Assembly (NCBI GenBank): GCA_963513935.1
Contig: OY740765.1
Location: 122,331,362 to 122,395,361 of the forward strand
Length of the DNA stretch: 64,000 bases
Source of the DNA: Aphrophora alni
Lineage: Eukaryota; Arthropoda; Insecta; Hemiptera; Aphrophoridae
Direction of reading: 5' to 3'
Both the position numbers and the translations under genes were made by a program. The notes beneath the pieces are model-generated. The model had not been told where the DNA came from, searched no databases, and saw nothing but the letters and a program-made list of their open reading frames with translations. Positions 11,901 to 24,734 of the stretch are shown here, one piece after another (position 1 is the first letter of the stretch; each line of letters begins with the position of its first letter).

Positions 11901-12035
11901 TTTTATGACGTCATTTAGTGACACAGCTTGTCCCCACCCTTACCCCAACCACCCTTCCCTACCGCCATTGTTGTTTTGAGTTATCATTTATACGATACAC
12001 GTTGACGTCATGCTCAGTGAAGATCGTAGGTAAGT
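11893..12035 (+). promoter_or_regulatory. Candidate promoter and non-coding first exon
   Basis: Seen: two perfect CRE palindromes TGACGTCA (11906-11913 and 12003-12010), two CCGCCATT motifs (11895 and 11962), an arthropod-type initiator TCAGT (12014-12018), and a consensus splice donor TAG|GTAAGT with the intron starting at 12030. Together these look like a TATA-less, CRE-driven promoter with a very short untranslated first exon (~12015-12029). The gene it would serve is not identified; no coding exon follows in an obvious way on the plus strand. Confidence 0.35.
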
Positions 12036-12125
12036 ACATTTATAAAATGTAAATATATAAAGTTAAAGACACAAGTATGATGCACAATGATGGATGTCGG
12101 GTACAGGTCTAGCTTGTACCTATAT

Positions 12126-12195
12126 GCCGTAGCAAACGTGTAGCAGAGTTTTTCGCGCTAACACTTTCGTTACGGGTTCGACTCCTTGGTTTGAC
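12126..12195 (+). repeat. tRNA-derived SINE-like segment
   Basis: An A-box-like TGTAGCAGAGTT and, about 35 bp later, a good B box GGGTTCGACTCC (starting about 12174) have the spacing of an internal RNA polymerase III promoter. A cloverleaf cannot be completed, so this is a SINE head or tRNA relic rather than a working tRNA. Confidence 0.3.
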
Positions 12196-12576
12196 CTTGA
12201 CAATTGGACTATATCTAAGGGTTTTAATGAAAACACATCAGACCATTTAGATGTTATAATTTATTTTAAGTCAAAAATGTTAGTTCTTGTTATTCATTGT
12301 ATGTGGAGACAGACCGTCCGCGACGTGTTTTTGGATATTGGATTTTTTTTTGCAATATTGCACTTTTCTATTTCATGTACCTTTACTATGTATATTATAA
12401 AACTTTCTGACGTACCTCTAGGTTAAGGTTATTCTGAGGTTAGTGTACATTGTATACAACAACAACAAATCAATATTTAAAATACACAGCGTAGTGTCCA
12501 CTGCCAGCACCGGTACATTTAATGTGTAATATATTTATATGAGTTATAGTTCCTTCGACGGTTATATATATACAAA

Positions 12577-12727
<151 letters not shown>

Positions 12728-12999
12728 TGAGACGGAATGAGAAAATCATTAGTCTCATGTTCAATTTAAAACATTTAAATTGCCGCGCTAAACACCATAA
12801 AATGAGAATGCGATGGTGCGGTGACGTCACGCAAAGCGAAGGCAAATTTTGCTTGCACAGACAGGAAAGCCAACCTATCGAATTTCTTATTTTATTTAAA
12901 TAAAACTAAAATATTAAGTTAAATAATTATTCAGTAGAGTCAATCGACTAATAATATCAAGAAATAAAGTTAAAAGCACCTAAAACAAAAAAGTTATTT

Positions 13000-14122
13000 A
13001 AGAAATAAGGTGGGCTCAAAAACCTAAAATTTGGAAAAAGGGGAAATTCAAAAATCAAAAATCATAGAGTCATAACCAATAGAGGAAGTAATAATAATCA
13101 GAAATAAAAAATAAACAATAATAATAATAATAATAACCAGGGGAGAATGGACTTAGAAAGTCATTCTTGGAGAGTTTTAAGTTTTTAAAGGTGAAGGGGG
13201 GATAAACTAAAAAATAATAATAATAACAATTGAAAAGACAACCGTAGGGAACAATAATTAGCAATCAGAATCAGATTTAAAGGTAAAATGAGGAAGTTAT
13301 AATAATAACAAAAAGTAAAAAGTTAAAGCCCAAAAGCGGTAAAAATAAATGTTAAAGGGGAAATAAAAGGAAGGAATAATGTGTATTAATTGTGTAAAAG
13401 TGTAAAACAACAGAGCAGAGGTGAAAATTGATAACGGGGAGGATTTTATAATCAAATAATACGACGATCAAAAACTCAAGACTTCGAGGACCAATAACTC
13501 GAGAGCCAAGCGAGCTACGACGAAAAGCTAAGAAGATATTTCTGTCATAGGATAAGAAGAAGAACTTGTATACAAAAGAATTGTGAAAAAGGACTTAAAA
13601 GTTAAAAAGTGAAAAAATAGACATTCGGGTGTAACGTCCTTCAGACAATAAAATAAAATCTGCTTCATACTTATCAACATAAGTAAACCAATTTCCTAAT
13701 TCGGATATTGTCCTCGGATCAAGCTACCGTCGTGTGCTGATACCTGGCGGGCAATATCATAATTCACGCATCACATGATCGGTGCACTTCGAACTGGGGC
13801 AACCGCTGGCAGGGTAGTCGCTTCTAAAACTTATTACTAAGCAGCAGCTTTTTCAAGATGAAATTTCCGAAATAGCAAAAGTGCATCGTGACATTAAATT
13901 ATACAGCTTCATTCTTTCTAAATTCAAAATGTGTTACAGTTAAATAATATCACACCGCTAGTTTATTCAGTGAGTTTTGTTTTCTCCATGTTATTGCTTC
14001 ATCTCACAATGACCTTCCTGCACATGTCAGGCTTCTAAGCCTTTTACAACAAGTTCCAGGTATTCGAAATTAAAATTGACCATTCTATATATAACTCTGT
14101 TAATATTTTTAAGTTTTGATTA

Positions 14123-14130
<8 letters not shown>
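13000..14130. other. A-rich non-coding DNA with (TAA)n
   Basis: Purine-rich plus strand, (TAA)n at about 13108-13135, and a GC-richer patch at 13700-13830. It could be the decayed long terminal repeat or leader of an LTR retroelement, but no coding domain or matching second LTR was seen. Confidence 0.3.

Positions 14131-14177
<47 letters not shown>
14130..14177. repeat. (TA)n microsatellite
   Basis: About 24 TA units. Confidence 0.95.
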
Positions 14178-14180
<3 letters not shown>

Positions 14181-14549
14181 TAGAAATAATTTAACTAGGA
14201 TTATTTTCTTTTGATTGTTCAGTAATTTTATTGAAGGATAATGTCTTGTAAAAAAAAAAGAATAACCTTCTTTCATTTAAAAAACAATTTACAAAATCAA
14301 ATTATAAATTTAAATAGTCATAAAATCAAAGAATTAACTAGTCAAATGTTTTTCTTAATTACAATCTTTGTTTTAAAATTTCCTAGCAGTTGTTACAACT
14401 CTTTATCTCAAACAAAGATCGAGATACATTAGATTCTTTATTAATATTAAAAAAAAACTATTTATAATCTTTTTGGACATTTTGTAATTCTGATAATTTT
14501 TCCTTTTCATTTTAATTAAATTAAAAATCATTTTTCATTACAAAGACTT

Positions 14550-14990
14550 GTCGAACAACCTGTATGAGTTTGTCTAAATCTCTTTTTAACTTGCTTTTTG
14601 CATAGCAAAAGCTGGTCCGAGATTGCAATTGCAGACAGGTTCAAACTCAGTTTCAACATTCTCTAAGTGCACCAGATCATCACGTATATATGTATAAAAG
14701 GAAATATAAACTTTTTCAAAAACGACAGTTGTTAATAAAAGGAACTTTGGTTGTGAAATTATTCTTTATAAAGAATAACAAATTTTGTTCAAGAAACAAA
14801 ACTCTGTATAATAATGTGTCTTCATTTCATTTTTTTTTTTTTAATCTGTAAAATAATGTGTACTAATTTAAAATCAAAATAATATTGGATGGGACTGCGT
14901 GCAAAATATTTCGGCCTACACGACCCCAAAGGGGTTATTTTTCAAAATTAAAATCATATTGACGTCAATAGTTTAAAAAACAAAATTAAT
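14550..14990 (+). repeat. Dispersed repeat, copy 1 (partner at 33720-34150)
   Basis: Shares with 33720-34150 the ordered motifs GCATAGCAAAAGCTGGTC (AGCAAAATGCTGGTC in the partner), AAGTGCAC, a TTTTTCAAAAACGAC-like segment, then TGGGACTGCGTGCAAAATAT, CGGCC, CAAAGGGGTTATTT and ATTGACGTCAAT. No coding frame; the family is not recognised. Confidence 0.65.
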
Positions 14991-14999
14991 TTCTTTATA

Positions 15000-17050
15000 C
15001 ATATATCATAAATTTGTCTTTTTTTTTAAATAGAAAATAGTATATGATCAATCTAGTTTTAAAATGTATCTCTATATATATAAATGGTACTAATCTAAGC
15101 ATTTGATAATACAAAACCTTGTTAACTGTAATACATAATTTTGACCTTTTTTTTATATCTAAAATTTAAATTCTTTATATAAATTCATATTAATCTGAAA
15201 TCTAACTTTTGTAATTTTTTTTTTAAAAAGACCAAGAACTATGAAATGTTTGTTATATGTAATTATTTTTTTGTAAATGGTCAAATTTAATTCAGAAAAT
15301 TTAAGCTAAATAAATTTTAGCACTTGTTAATGAAATTTGTTTTCTTTTTTTTTAAACATGTTTACCAGTAGGTTCCATAATCATTAATTCTCAGTCGCCT
15401 GGTAACACGGGAAAAGTGCGATAACTCGTAAACTAAACGTGCGAAAACGACCAATCTAGTTTTACAAGACCCTCAAGATCGGACAGAAGAGGAATCCGAA
15501 GAGAAATCGACGATCGGACTAGCCGTTCAGAAGTTACAGCAAGTTGTACGTAAAACTGTTCAAAATCACAAATTGCAGGAATTAACAAGAAAGTCGCGCC
15601 AAGCAGCTCTACGTCACAGTTCAGAAATTGGACTCGCATGACCAACTGTCATCACAGATAACATAAAATAATAGAACGATCCAAATATCTATTAAAATGA
15701 TTTTTAATAGAAAATAGTGAATAAAAACTATACAATAGGTAAAAACTATACCTAAAACAGCTTCTAGTATAAAAATTTCAGAGCAAAACAGCCAGAAAAT
15801 ACGAAAAATAAAGAAGACACATTTCTTCACGAAAGGGAGAAAAAGTGGTTACCTTTTGAGGGAAGATTCCCACAGAAAGGGAGAACCAAAATTGTCTGTC
15901 GAAAGACGGATACTCTAGTACCAGACTCCGAGCAGGGAAGACGTTACTTTAGTCACTCTACTAAACTATTCTAAATTCAACTTAGTAAATTTTAACATAA
16001 ATATTTAAATCAATAGTAAAAGTAACTTAGAAAATTTTTAACTAATTTCAAAAGTCAATCTGCAAGAAGATTCATCTACATTGAAGGCGACTCAGCAGGG
16101 ATTCGAGATTACTACCAGCAGTCAACAACTTTGATATATCCAGGACTTGGAGAGAAAATAACTTAGAGACATCATAAACCGATTACAGCAAATAACTTCA
16201 AAACTACGAGAGCTTCATGTTAAGTGTGAAGGTACACTAAATCTAAGGGATAATTCGTAAATAGTAAATTCATTTAAATAATAAATTCATTGGGGAAATT
16301 TTGAGAAATTAACTTCAGTAAACTCAATTCACTCTGCTTTGGTGTAAAAAATATTTCAAACTTAAATACGACTATTTCAGTGCAGGAAAAGCTATCTGTA
16401 GTCCTAGCTGAAATAGTCTAGCTTTTTTCAATTTGTGTTAGTATATGAGAAATTTCTATTAGATTATTTGTGTCATATTTTGTTGTTTATTGTTGTGTTA
16501 TAAAATTTTAAAATTGTTTTAATCTGTGTTGAAGATCAGTAAGACATAAAATTTTATTCTCAAGTTTAATTCTTTTCATTTACCATTCTGTTTAATAACA
16601 TTGCTTTTTTTTAAATAATTACTATAACTGTGCTCTGGTAAAACATAATAAATATAAAATTTTAAAGAAATTATTATCAGAATTCAGGAGCCGATTTCTT
16701 CCAAAAGACACTTCCCCAGAGAAAGAGAGTATGAAAAGGAAAATAGTAAATTCAGTGAGCGATAAAATAAAATTCAGGGAATTTTCGTATATTAAAAAAT
16801 TGTAAGTTAATGAGAACAAACTCATACTTACAAAACCAAGTTTTGCAATAGCTTTGATTAGAAAAAGGGTAAAAGTGAGCATCTTGGTAAAGTCCGCGAT
16901 TGTATAGAGACAAGAACTCCTGACGAGGGATGTTCCAAAGCGAGGTTAGAGGCGCGTGAGTAAGGGGTCGCGGAAATTGGCGTCCAACGTAGGGTTCGCG
17001 GCAAGTGACGAACCAAAGCGGGGTTCGAGCTCGCAAAAATCGTCAAGCGC
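15000..17050. other. Non-coding region with LTR-like GC patches
   Basis: No supported gene. Two items stand out: a perfect 11-bp stem at 16370-16418, and at 16978-16995 TGGCGTCCAACGTAGGGT, which resembles a tRNA-Lys primer-binding site (three mismatches to my recollection of it). No flanking LTR or gag-pol was found, so an LTR-element origin is only a guess. Confidence 0.3.
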
Positions 17051-17057
17051 ATTCGCG

Positions 17058-17060
<3 letters not shown>

Positions 17061-17102
<42 letters not shown>
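17061..17102. repeat. (GT)n microsatellite
   Basis: About 20 TG units directly after GC-rich DNA. Confidence 0.95.
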
Positions 17103-17104
<2 letters not shown>

Positions 17105-17159
17105 GTCTTATTATGGACGATGTTTCATAATGTTTTTGCAAACTATTTAACAACTAAAA

Positions 17160-17345
17160 TATATTTTTACCAACCGATTTACCAACCAAAATATACTTTT
17201 AGCAACCGATTTACCAACCAAAAATATACTTTTAGCAACCGATTTACCAACCGAAATATACTTTTAGCAACCGGTTTATCAACCAAAATATACTTTTAGC
17301 AACCAATTTACCAACCCAAATATCCAATTAGCAACCGATTTACCA
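17160..17345. repeat. 32-bp tandem array, about six units
   Basis: The unit begins CAACCGATTTACCAACCAAA and ends ATATACTTTTAG, repeated with few changes. The period is not a multiple of 3 (one unit has an extra A), so the open frame here is incidental. Confidence 0.9.
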
Positions 17346-17349
17346 ACTA

Positions 17350-19740
17350 TCATGCAGCCATTTTTGCATGTACAGACTTGCCTTTGCTCCCCCTCTCCCA
17401 CTGCCATTACCATATTAATAGAACATGCCAGAATATTTGTACTACTACTGTTGGAACAATTGCCGTGTAAAGAGCTATGGAGCCAATTTACATACATCCA
17501 GCCACGCTAGCCACGTGCCAATTCACATAGTCGCGACTGTTGCGATGCTATACTGGCCACGTTTACCGTCAGTATTCAGAAAGATTACTTGTAGATTATT
17601 AATATCTTTGTAGAGCTAATCTAGAATAACCATTTAATATGGTAGTAGAAGCAGGTAAACTAGTATGTAATTAATACATATTACTCTTTGCTTGAAATAC
17701 ATTATTATACCACTAATTTTATACTTAACAAAAAACAATAAATAAATAGCACAAACTAAATAAAAAACTATGCTGGGCCACTCGCCATGGCGGAGGGCTC
17801 AGCCATTCAAACCGGTGATTTTTCCGAAATGGAAACACAATTAGCAGTTGCATCTATAATTCAAACAAATGATATCCATAATATCGGTAACCAATATTAG
17901 CCAAATAATCCAATAAATAATAGTAGAAATAACCAATATCATTTAAATAATCCATCAAACAATGATAGTAGTAGTAGTAGTGATTGCAAGATTCCCAGTC
18001 TAAGTTGTATATTTTTTCACTTGGAATAGTAATTTTATTAATAATATAATCTTCGTAAAAAAAATATATGCTTAAAATCAATAATAATTATCATAAAAAG
18101 TTTAGATTCTTAAAGTTTAAAATTATTTTCAAATGTGCGTTTTCTAAATAAATGCAGAATAATGCTAACTGATTAAATTCGGCATTGTCAAATGTGAGGA
18201 TCGGATGTTCAGATCACCTGTTTATCTATGATAGCGTTCAGAGCGGTCGATTGGTGGTGAGTGGTGAACTCTTTCTCTTGATACGTTAACCACTTCTTGA
18301 ATTTAATTATTTAGTCGTATGTTTCTTTATATAAGTTGAAATTTTAGGTTAGAATAAGATTTGTTTTAAATAATTTGTTAAGTTTGTTGAATTAAAGAGA
18401 GTTCTATTATGAGAACTTTACATTGTAATAATGTAAAAATAAATAAATAACAGATATATAGTCTCATAAACTGTCTTTCTTTCAAACTTTGAATCACACA
18501 TCCAAAAGCTTAAATTTAATGACAATCACTGCCATATAAATGTCACACCATCTTCTACAACATAAAAAAAAAAAAAAAAAAAAAAAAAGTTTCAGTGAGT
18601 TTAATTCAGCGTACATTTAATTGTTTTCAGTCATGACTAAACAATTAGTTTTTGCTCCTAACTTTTTATTTGACGCAGTGTGTGATTTAATTAATTGAGT
18701 TGAATTATTGTTTTAAATAGCTTTCATAGTTTCATTTTACTGCTATCTAATGTTTAGAACAACTAAATTAAAAAATAAATCAAAAATAAATTGTTTCAAT
18801 ACAGCATATTTACATCTTGCTTAAACCCGTGATCTTGACTGTAATGACCGTGATTAAAGTCATTGCAGTTTTATTAGTACTTGTGTTGAGAAAATATTGT
18901 TCTTTATGGGATATCTTAGGATTTCGATGTATTGTTCGATTCGATAATTGTAACTGATAAATAAAGAATTAAAAACATTACGTAACACAATGGACAATCA
19001 TGATTATTAGTTTCTTGTTTATTTAACTTTCCATTGTTAAACCTGTACTATGTTTAACACTCGATTATATAAATGCAATTATATTCTAGTTAATACGGAA
19101 AACGTGTGCCTTGAATTAAAATAAGTGTTTGAAAAAGAAATCCAAAATACTTTATGACCACTTGTGAAATGGTAACGGCCTCTATTGTTGAAGACATATT
19201 TGTATTAGAGCAAATGCACTTATATAGAATAATTATAATTATAAAATAATGAGAAGGTTACTAAATCCTTATTGACAAGCATTAACACAGTGGTTATTTT
19301 TGATCGTCTGTCGGTTGATAGACTATAGATCTTCTTACTGTAACATCCCTAGCTATATTGGTTACATGCAAAATATTTATCATAATATTAACAATACATT
19401 ACTTTTAAAAAATATATTATTAAAATTTTTTTTTAATTTATTTATTTTATTTATATATTTATCATAAGCAACACCCCTACATAATTACACACACATCAAT
19501 ATACTACATTGGTCGAGTAAGATATTTTGAATTTTGTTAAGCATTTCAAAACACTGGTGTCTTCGTTTTCAGCAATAGTAGATAGATGTTATAACACACA
19601 CACACACACACACCAACTCACAAAATACTATTTACTGTTTGTTCACCATTAAGCTACTCCAAGCGCCGCAAATGGTGGCTTTAGCAGCTGTCAATTTTTG
19701 GGAGAGATGCGTCTGTAAGCGTCTGTAAAAAGCGTATCGA
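17350..19740. other. AT-rich DNA with no recognised gene
   Basis: Contains a 25-base A run (about 18564-18588) and a (CA)n at about 19597-19613. No coding similarity found. Confidence 0.45.
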
Positions 19741-20410
19741 CCTGTGGCGGCTCATGATTAGGTTGCAAGATTGCACAACCCCCATCCCATATATCTAAAC
19801 AATAAAAAAAATATATAAATCTAAGCATTAAAAAAATAATAAACGACAAAGAGATAAAAAAGGTACAGTGTAGAGCTGGTGATAACTAAGAAAGAATTGC
19901 GTGATGTGATGTCATCGCTTAGGTGGCAGAGCTTGAGTGCACCAGGCTTCCCCGTCTCTTTAATGGTAAAATAACATCTTGAATTGGCATTAAGAGGTCG
20001 TGATAAGAGAAATGAGTCAAGTAATCCTGGTCTATTTTAAAGGGTTGAATAATTTCAGTGCTTAATAAGATGCAGTTCTAAAGAGCCATCTAGACAGTGC
20101 TACAGTGTTCAAGGGGACATCTAAAACCATCCAAAATGAACTTTTACAAATTATGTTAGAGGTCTGTCAAGAAAACATTATACAGGAGATCAAAGAAGCA
20201 AACTTTGTAGCTGTAATTGCTGATGAAAACAAGTAATGTATCTAATGTGTTTCAAATGGTTATAATTTATAGGTACATTGTCAGAAACAAACCAGTAGAA
20301 AGAATTTGGACATATTTAAATCCTTCAAATCATGAAGCAGCATCATTACCATCATCTTATTTAGTGCGACTTGCTTATGTATTTAAATATTGGTACCAAT
20401 GTCGTTAATA
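19741..20410 (+). mobile_element. hAT (ZMYM1/DUF4371 type) 5' fragment, copy 1
   Basis: It begins with CTGTGGCGGCTCATG at 19742, matching the element end CAGTGGCGGCTGGTG at 45945. From ~20080 it encodes part of the DUF4371 domain (SKTIQNELLQIMLEVCQ, then EIKEANFVAVIADE). A +1 frameshift follows, then VSNVFQMVIIYRYIVRNKPVE. The same block lies on the minus strand at 47386-47760 and again at 48184-48490. Homology stops abruptly after about 20388. The protein would be a hAT-like transposase; this copy lacks the catalytic centre and dimerisation domain. Confidence 0.75.
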
Positions 20411-21780
20411 ATCCACAAATACATTAAAGAAAATATATTCTATTATAACAGCATATGAACTACTCACCAAGCTTTTAAAAAAGTTTGATAGATCAAACAT
20501 CCTGTAGTATCCAATGTAGCATTCTTCTGTATCAATATTAAAATTTTCAATTATAGGCTATATTAAATAAGGAATTTGTTTCGTCTCATAGAAATTGTTG
20601 TCAACTAAGTAGTATTTGTTTTTCTTATAATATTAAAATATCAAATATGTAAATGGATGTATTTAATTTAGAATCATAAATGCAAGGATTTTCAGATTTG
20701 TAATATTTTTAAAGTTAGTTTATTATATAATTTTAATTTTTTTAAAGTATAGTTATGTACTTAGAGTTACAATTTCAAAATTAAAGTGTAGATACTCGTG
20801 CAATATACCCTAAAAGTAATATTATATTGTCTATTTTGAAATATAGCTCATAATAGTTATTTTCCTTGTTGTGACATAAGGAAAATAGTTCATGGAAACC
20901 ATTGTGGTACTTGCCCAGCCCCATCATACAATGTAATACAAGCATGTCCCCAAAAGTCAGTGTCTTGGCCATTGTAGGGAGTGTTAAATTGTATTGGTAG
21001 ACCGAGAGGTCATATACAGTAAGTTAAGTTTGTTTAAAACAGTTGTTACACTGGTTTTCTAAACTTTGCAAATGTGTATAGTGTATATCAATATTGACGT
21101 CGGCTAGGCCCTAACAACCCTTGATCTATATACTTACTATTTTATAGATGAGAACTTGAGTTATAGTAATATTATTTCCAATCTCAAAATTCTCCATAAA
21201 TGCAAAAAAGGAAAATTACTACATATTTTGGAAAAGTTCCAAATTTATTCCCACAATAAACAAAAGCCTGACATCCTACTAAATGACAAATTAAACTTTG
21301 CCTCCAATGCAAAAGGTCTATGATAATCTTAATTCAATGAGCAAGAAGTAAAACAATTAGTTAATTGATTGTGAACCTGACAGTAGGATATGCATGGATC
21401 CGAGACTAATATATTCAGTTTTTATCACTAAAGTAGTCAGTCCACTTAATAACTGTTTTTACGTTATGTAATGTGTTTGAATGTTTATGTATTTGTTATA
21501 TGGTGATTGTGACAATGTGTAAAGCATGAAGATGTCTCTGGCAGATGAAATGGCTGTAGCTACATTTCTAATTTATAAGGATTGTTATAGACATAATGTA
21601 TAAAGTTAAATTATACTGAATATATTATTCATTAAATAATTCGGGGGTTTCAAATAAAATAATATAAATATAGTGTTTTTAATTTAACTTTTTTTTTATT
21701 TATGGCTCTTTTGTCTACCACAGATAGCCAGGGCCTAATTCATATATCCTGAGGCGACTAGAAACATATTCAGGTATATC
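20411..21780. other. AT-rich DNA with no recognised gene
   Basis: No coding frame with recognisable similarity on either strand. Confidence 0.45.
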
Positions 21781-21955
21781 TGTGTCATAAGTGGGGCATT
21801 ATCACTAATCTCCCCTTCCAAGAGGCCTTCATCTTCATTTTCAGAATTTGTATCTTTATTATTATTATTGTCTTCATCATTGGGCTGAATATTGTTTCGA
21901 TCCATGTCAGAGTCATCAATATCACTTTCTTTACTAATTTCAGTGTCATCCTATT
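21740..21955 (-). CDS. Possible acidic coding exon or pseudogene
   Basis: After an acceptor-like AAATAG on the minus strand, the frame reads DDTEISKESDIDDSDMDRNN and then a Asp/Asn/Glu-rich stretch ending EDEGLLEGEISDNAPL. A one-base shift then gives DTDIPEYVSSRLRIYELGPGY before a stop. Composition and continuity look protein-like. Acidic leaders of this kind occur in many nuclear proteins and transposases, so the identity is open. The frameshift suggests a relic. Confidence 0.28.
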
Positions 21956-21959
21956 TACA

Positions 21960-24595
21960 CACTCAACGAAGTCATTATCATTGACAGGCTAATTTAGTGT
22001 TACCCCAGCTAATTTGAACTAAATCACTTCTAAATTTGAATGTAAAAAAAATGTGTATTCCAAATGGCCCACAATTCAAAATAATGTTGAGGGGACAAAT
22101 TCTCATTAAACGATTTTGTTCTAATTTAGCGACATTTGTAGATAAATGATTGATATCAGTGAAAAAAAATAATGATCCTCAATATTATTATTAATATTAG
22201 TTTCCATTATAGAAAAAAAGAAAAGTGTTTACTTTTTTGCGTTTGCTTTCAGCGCTACAACCCCAATAATAAAAAATATAGACCTCCGGTGCTTCTGTGT
22301 AAACACGTACCCTACTTTTGTTTCCTTTATCGGTTTAAATAAGAATAAAACGTTTACAAAAGTGCATAATGTACTTATTAAAGAGATGAACACATTCTTG
22401 TTAATGAATAGAACGTGTAAAAATGAGTTGTTTTATTTATATAAATATATAAATATTAATCTTTTGTAAATTGTTATTTAAAAACTTTTAATAGTAAAAC
22501 ATTTACTAAATAAAATTTAAATGTAATATTTGTTATTTAAAAACGATCTCATTCATTCAAGGCCTTAGCTTGACTATTCATTACAGAGTGTTCAGAAAAT
22601 GTCATGCCAAACTTTGTATTCGTTATATGGGTCAAAATAAAGATAAAAATTCTGTAAACATAAAATATGTCCGGGATACACTTTGTTTTCCATCTTTTGC
22701 CTACTTTGAGTTTTTGAAAAATAATTATAAGTTTTGAAATTTTTAAGATTTTGAGTCGAAATTAGGTTGGCTATACAAATTTTGTATGTTATTATGGACA
22801 AAAAAGAAAGCTTGTGGAACAATAATAGCTCGCTTAAAAATTATGGTACGCCATAAAAATTATGGGGGACATGGACGTGGGAAGTGAACATTTTTTTAAA
22901 ATTTGAATGTCTAGCTTGATTATAAAGCTTAATAAAATAACAAAAAATACATTGGTCCAGTTTATATTTCAATACAATGATTGGTAAAAATGGTGGATGG
23001 TAAATGTTTAAAGAAAATAGAAGATGAAATTGCTGTAAGTAAAAGTTATCAAATAATATGAACGCTTGAAGGTCACCAGTTTGATGATTTATAATTGTAA
23101 ATGGAACATTACTAATTCGACCTTTTTATCAAACAGCCCACTTTCAATTCATAAAGTTCTAATATTAACTGCACTTTGACACGGTAATGATTCCAATAAT
23201 ATTTCTTACGATATTAATAACGGTAAAGAATGAAACTTTATCTCTCAATGTTCTCTTTTATTTTCTTTAAAAAATTATCATTCACCATTTTGTTACCAAT
23301 CATCACATTAAACGAAAAACTGCACCAGTGTGTATGTCTTTTAATGATCTTTAAAATAATGAGCCACAAATACCTTCTCTTTTTAAAATGTGCACATCCA
23401 TGTTTTATGTTCATAAATCTTTTATAATTTTGCAAGGGAACATTACTTTTTATGGTTAACAAACATTACTTAATGTATAATTAATTAATTAGGGTTACAG
23501 TTTTACAGATTTCAAAGTAAAAATAATCAGTTTCGTATAAGAAATTTTCTTGCTTAAAATGCCGTAGACTTTATAATTTTCTTGTAATTACTAAGATATT
23601 AATTTAAGTTCTTAAAAGATAAAAACCTAAGCGGAAGTCCGTCAGCTCTTATAAACACATGTACTCTAATGCGACTGGTTATGTAGCATGTTTGTAAACG
23701 TTGCACAGAGTTGCCGCTAGACGGCTCTGTAGATAGTTTCTTCCGTTTATAGGTCATAATTAACTATAACAATTTAAATTACACATTTTTTTTATAGTTT
23801 TTATTATCTTTTCTAATTTAAATGTATTTATATAATGAATTCAATTAATTAAATTAATGTTTAAATTTTAAGTTCTGAGAAAAAACAACAATAACTCAAC
23901 ACTCTCACTAAAGCAATACACAATAGTTTTTTGACATGGTATAAGAAACTAACTAAATCATATTTTTGTTGATTAGTAATTTATGTTTAATTTTTGGAAT
24001 GCTCAGCTTTGCTGGGCATCAATTAATAATCAATCTTAAGTTACAGGTTGTGTTTAGTGACTTCACAGTAGATGTTGCCAAAACACAAATAGAAAGGTAT
24101 AACGTCTGCAACACTGGTGCTACCAATGTGGTTCAATGAGTGTAAGAGGACATCTGCTACGTCATCTCCTAAGTTTACATCATCGCCAAAATGTTCTTTG
24201 AATGTTCGATAACAATCTGTTAAAATTTTAATTCCTTCTACTAGATTTAAGTATGTCTTTGTTGTCAAAAATCATTTACGCTTGATTATAAATTGTTCTT
24301 AGGACTAGGTTTTCGCTTATAATTTGAATATTTCTTAATATCTATTAATAAAATTTTCTCAAAATGTATTCTGTTCATAAATTAATGTTATGTGTAAATT
24401 TCATCTTGATATAATTACTTTATGATTTTGTGTAGCGAAAAACTGCAGGTTAATTCTAATTTCCTTATTACGTTTAGTTTGGCTTTAAATATTTTAGAAA
24501 AACGTTCGCGGCAAGCGAATTTATAAATATTTTTTATTAAATCGTAAAGAACTGATTTTTCTACGAGCGTTTTTAATTTTATGAACGATCGCAAA
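21960..24595. other. AT-rich DNA with no recognised gene
   Basis: A 75-codon minus-strand frame at 24041-24268 (contains DDVADVLLHSLNHIGSTSVA) looks somewhat protein-like and follows an acceptor-like AAATCTAG at about 24244-24251. I cannot assign it to a family and do not call it a gene. Confidence 0.35.
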
Positions 24596-24597
24596 GA

Positions 24598-24730
24598 ACT
24601 GGTGTTTGGAGGGTGGCTAGTACAAGTGTAGCCACCGACTTCAAGATCGGCAGCCTCCTCCCCTACTCCTTAACGCCCCTCCTACGCGCATCGAGAGTTT
24701 CATCACTGACCTCACGGCCAATACATCCGA
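24598..24730 (+). repeat. Short dispersed repeat, copy 1 (partner at 51888-52060)
   Basis: Shares with 51888-52060 the ordered blocks GGGTGGCTA, CCACCGACT, TACGCGC and GTTTCATCACT-CCTCA-GGCC-TACAT. It is GC-richer than its surroundings. Length and dispersal suggest a SINE or MITE fragment, but no RNA polymerase III boxes are clear. Confidence 0.55.
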
Positions 24731-24734
24731 ATAA

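Noticed and set aside
11707..11979. Gly/Arg/Lys- or Pro/Leu-rich frames on opposite strands
   Set aside because: Product of the one-sided pyrimidine tract.
16978..16995. tRNA-Lys-like primer-binding site of an LTR retroelement
   Set aside because: Three mismatches, no LTR pair, no gag or pol nearby; kept only as a remark.
17160..17345. CRISPR-like array (regular 32-bp repeats)
   Set aside because: No unique spacers between units; simple tandem repeat in a eukaryotic genome.
24041..24268. 75-codon minus-strand frame as a host exon
   Set aside because: Composition is plausible but no family recognised and no exon partner found.
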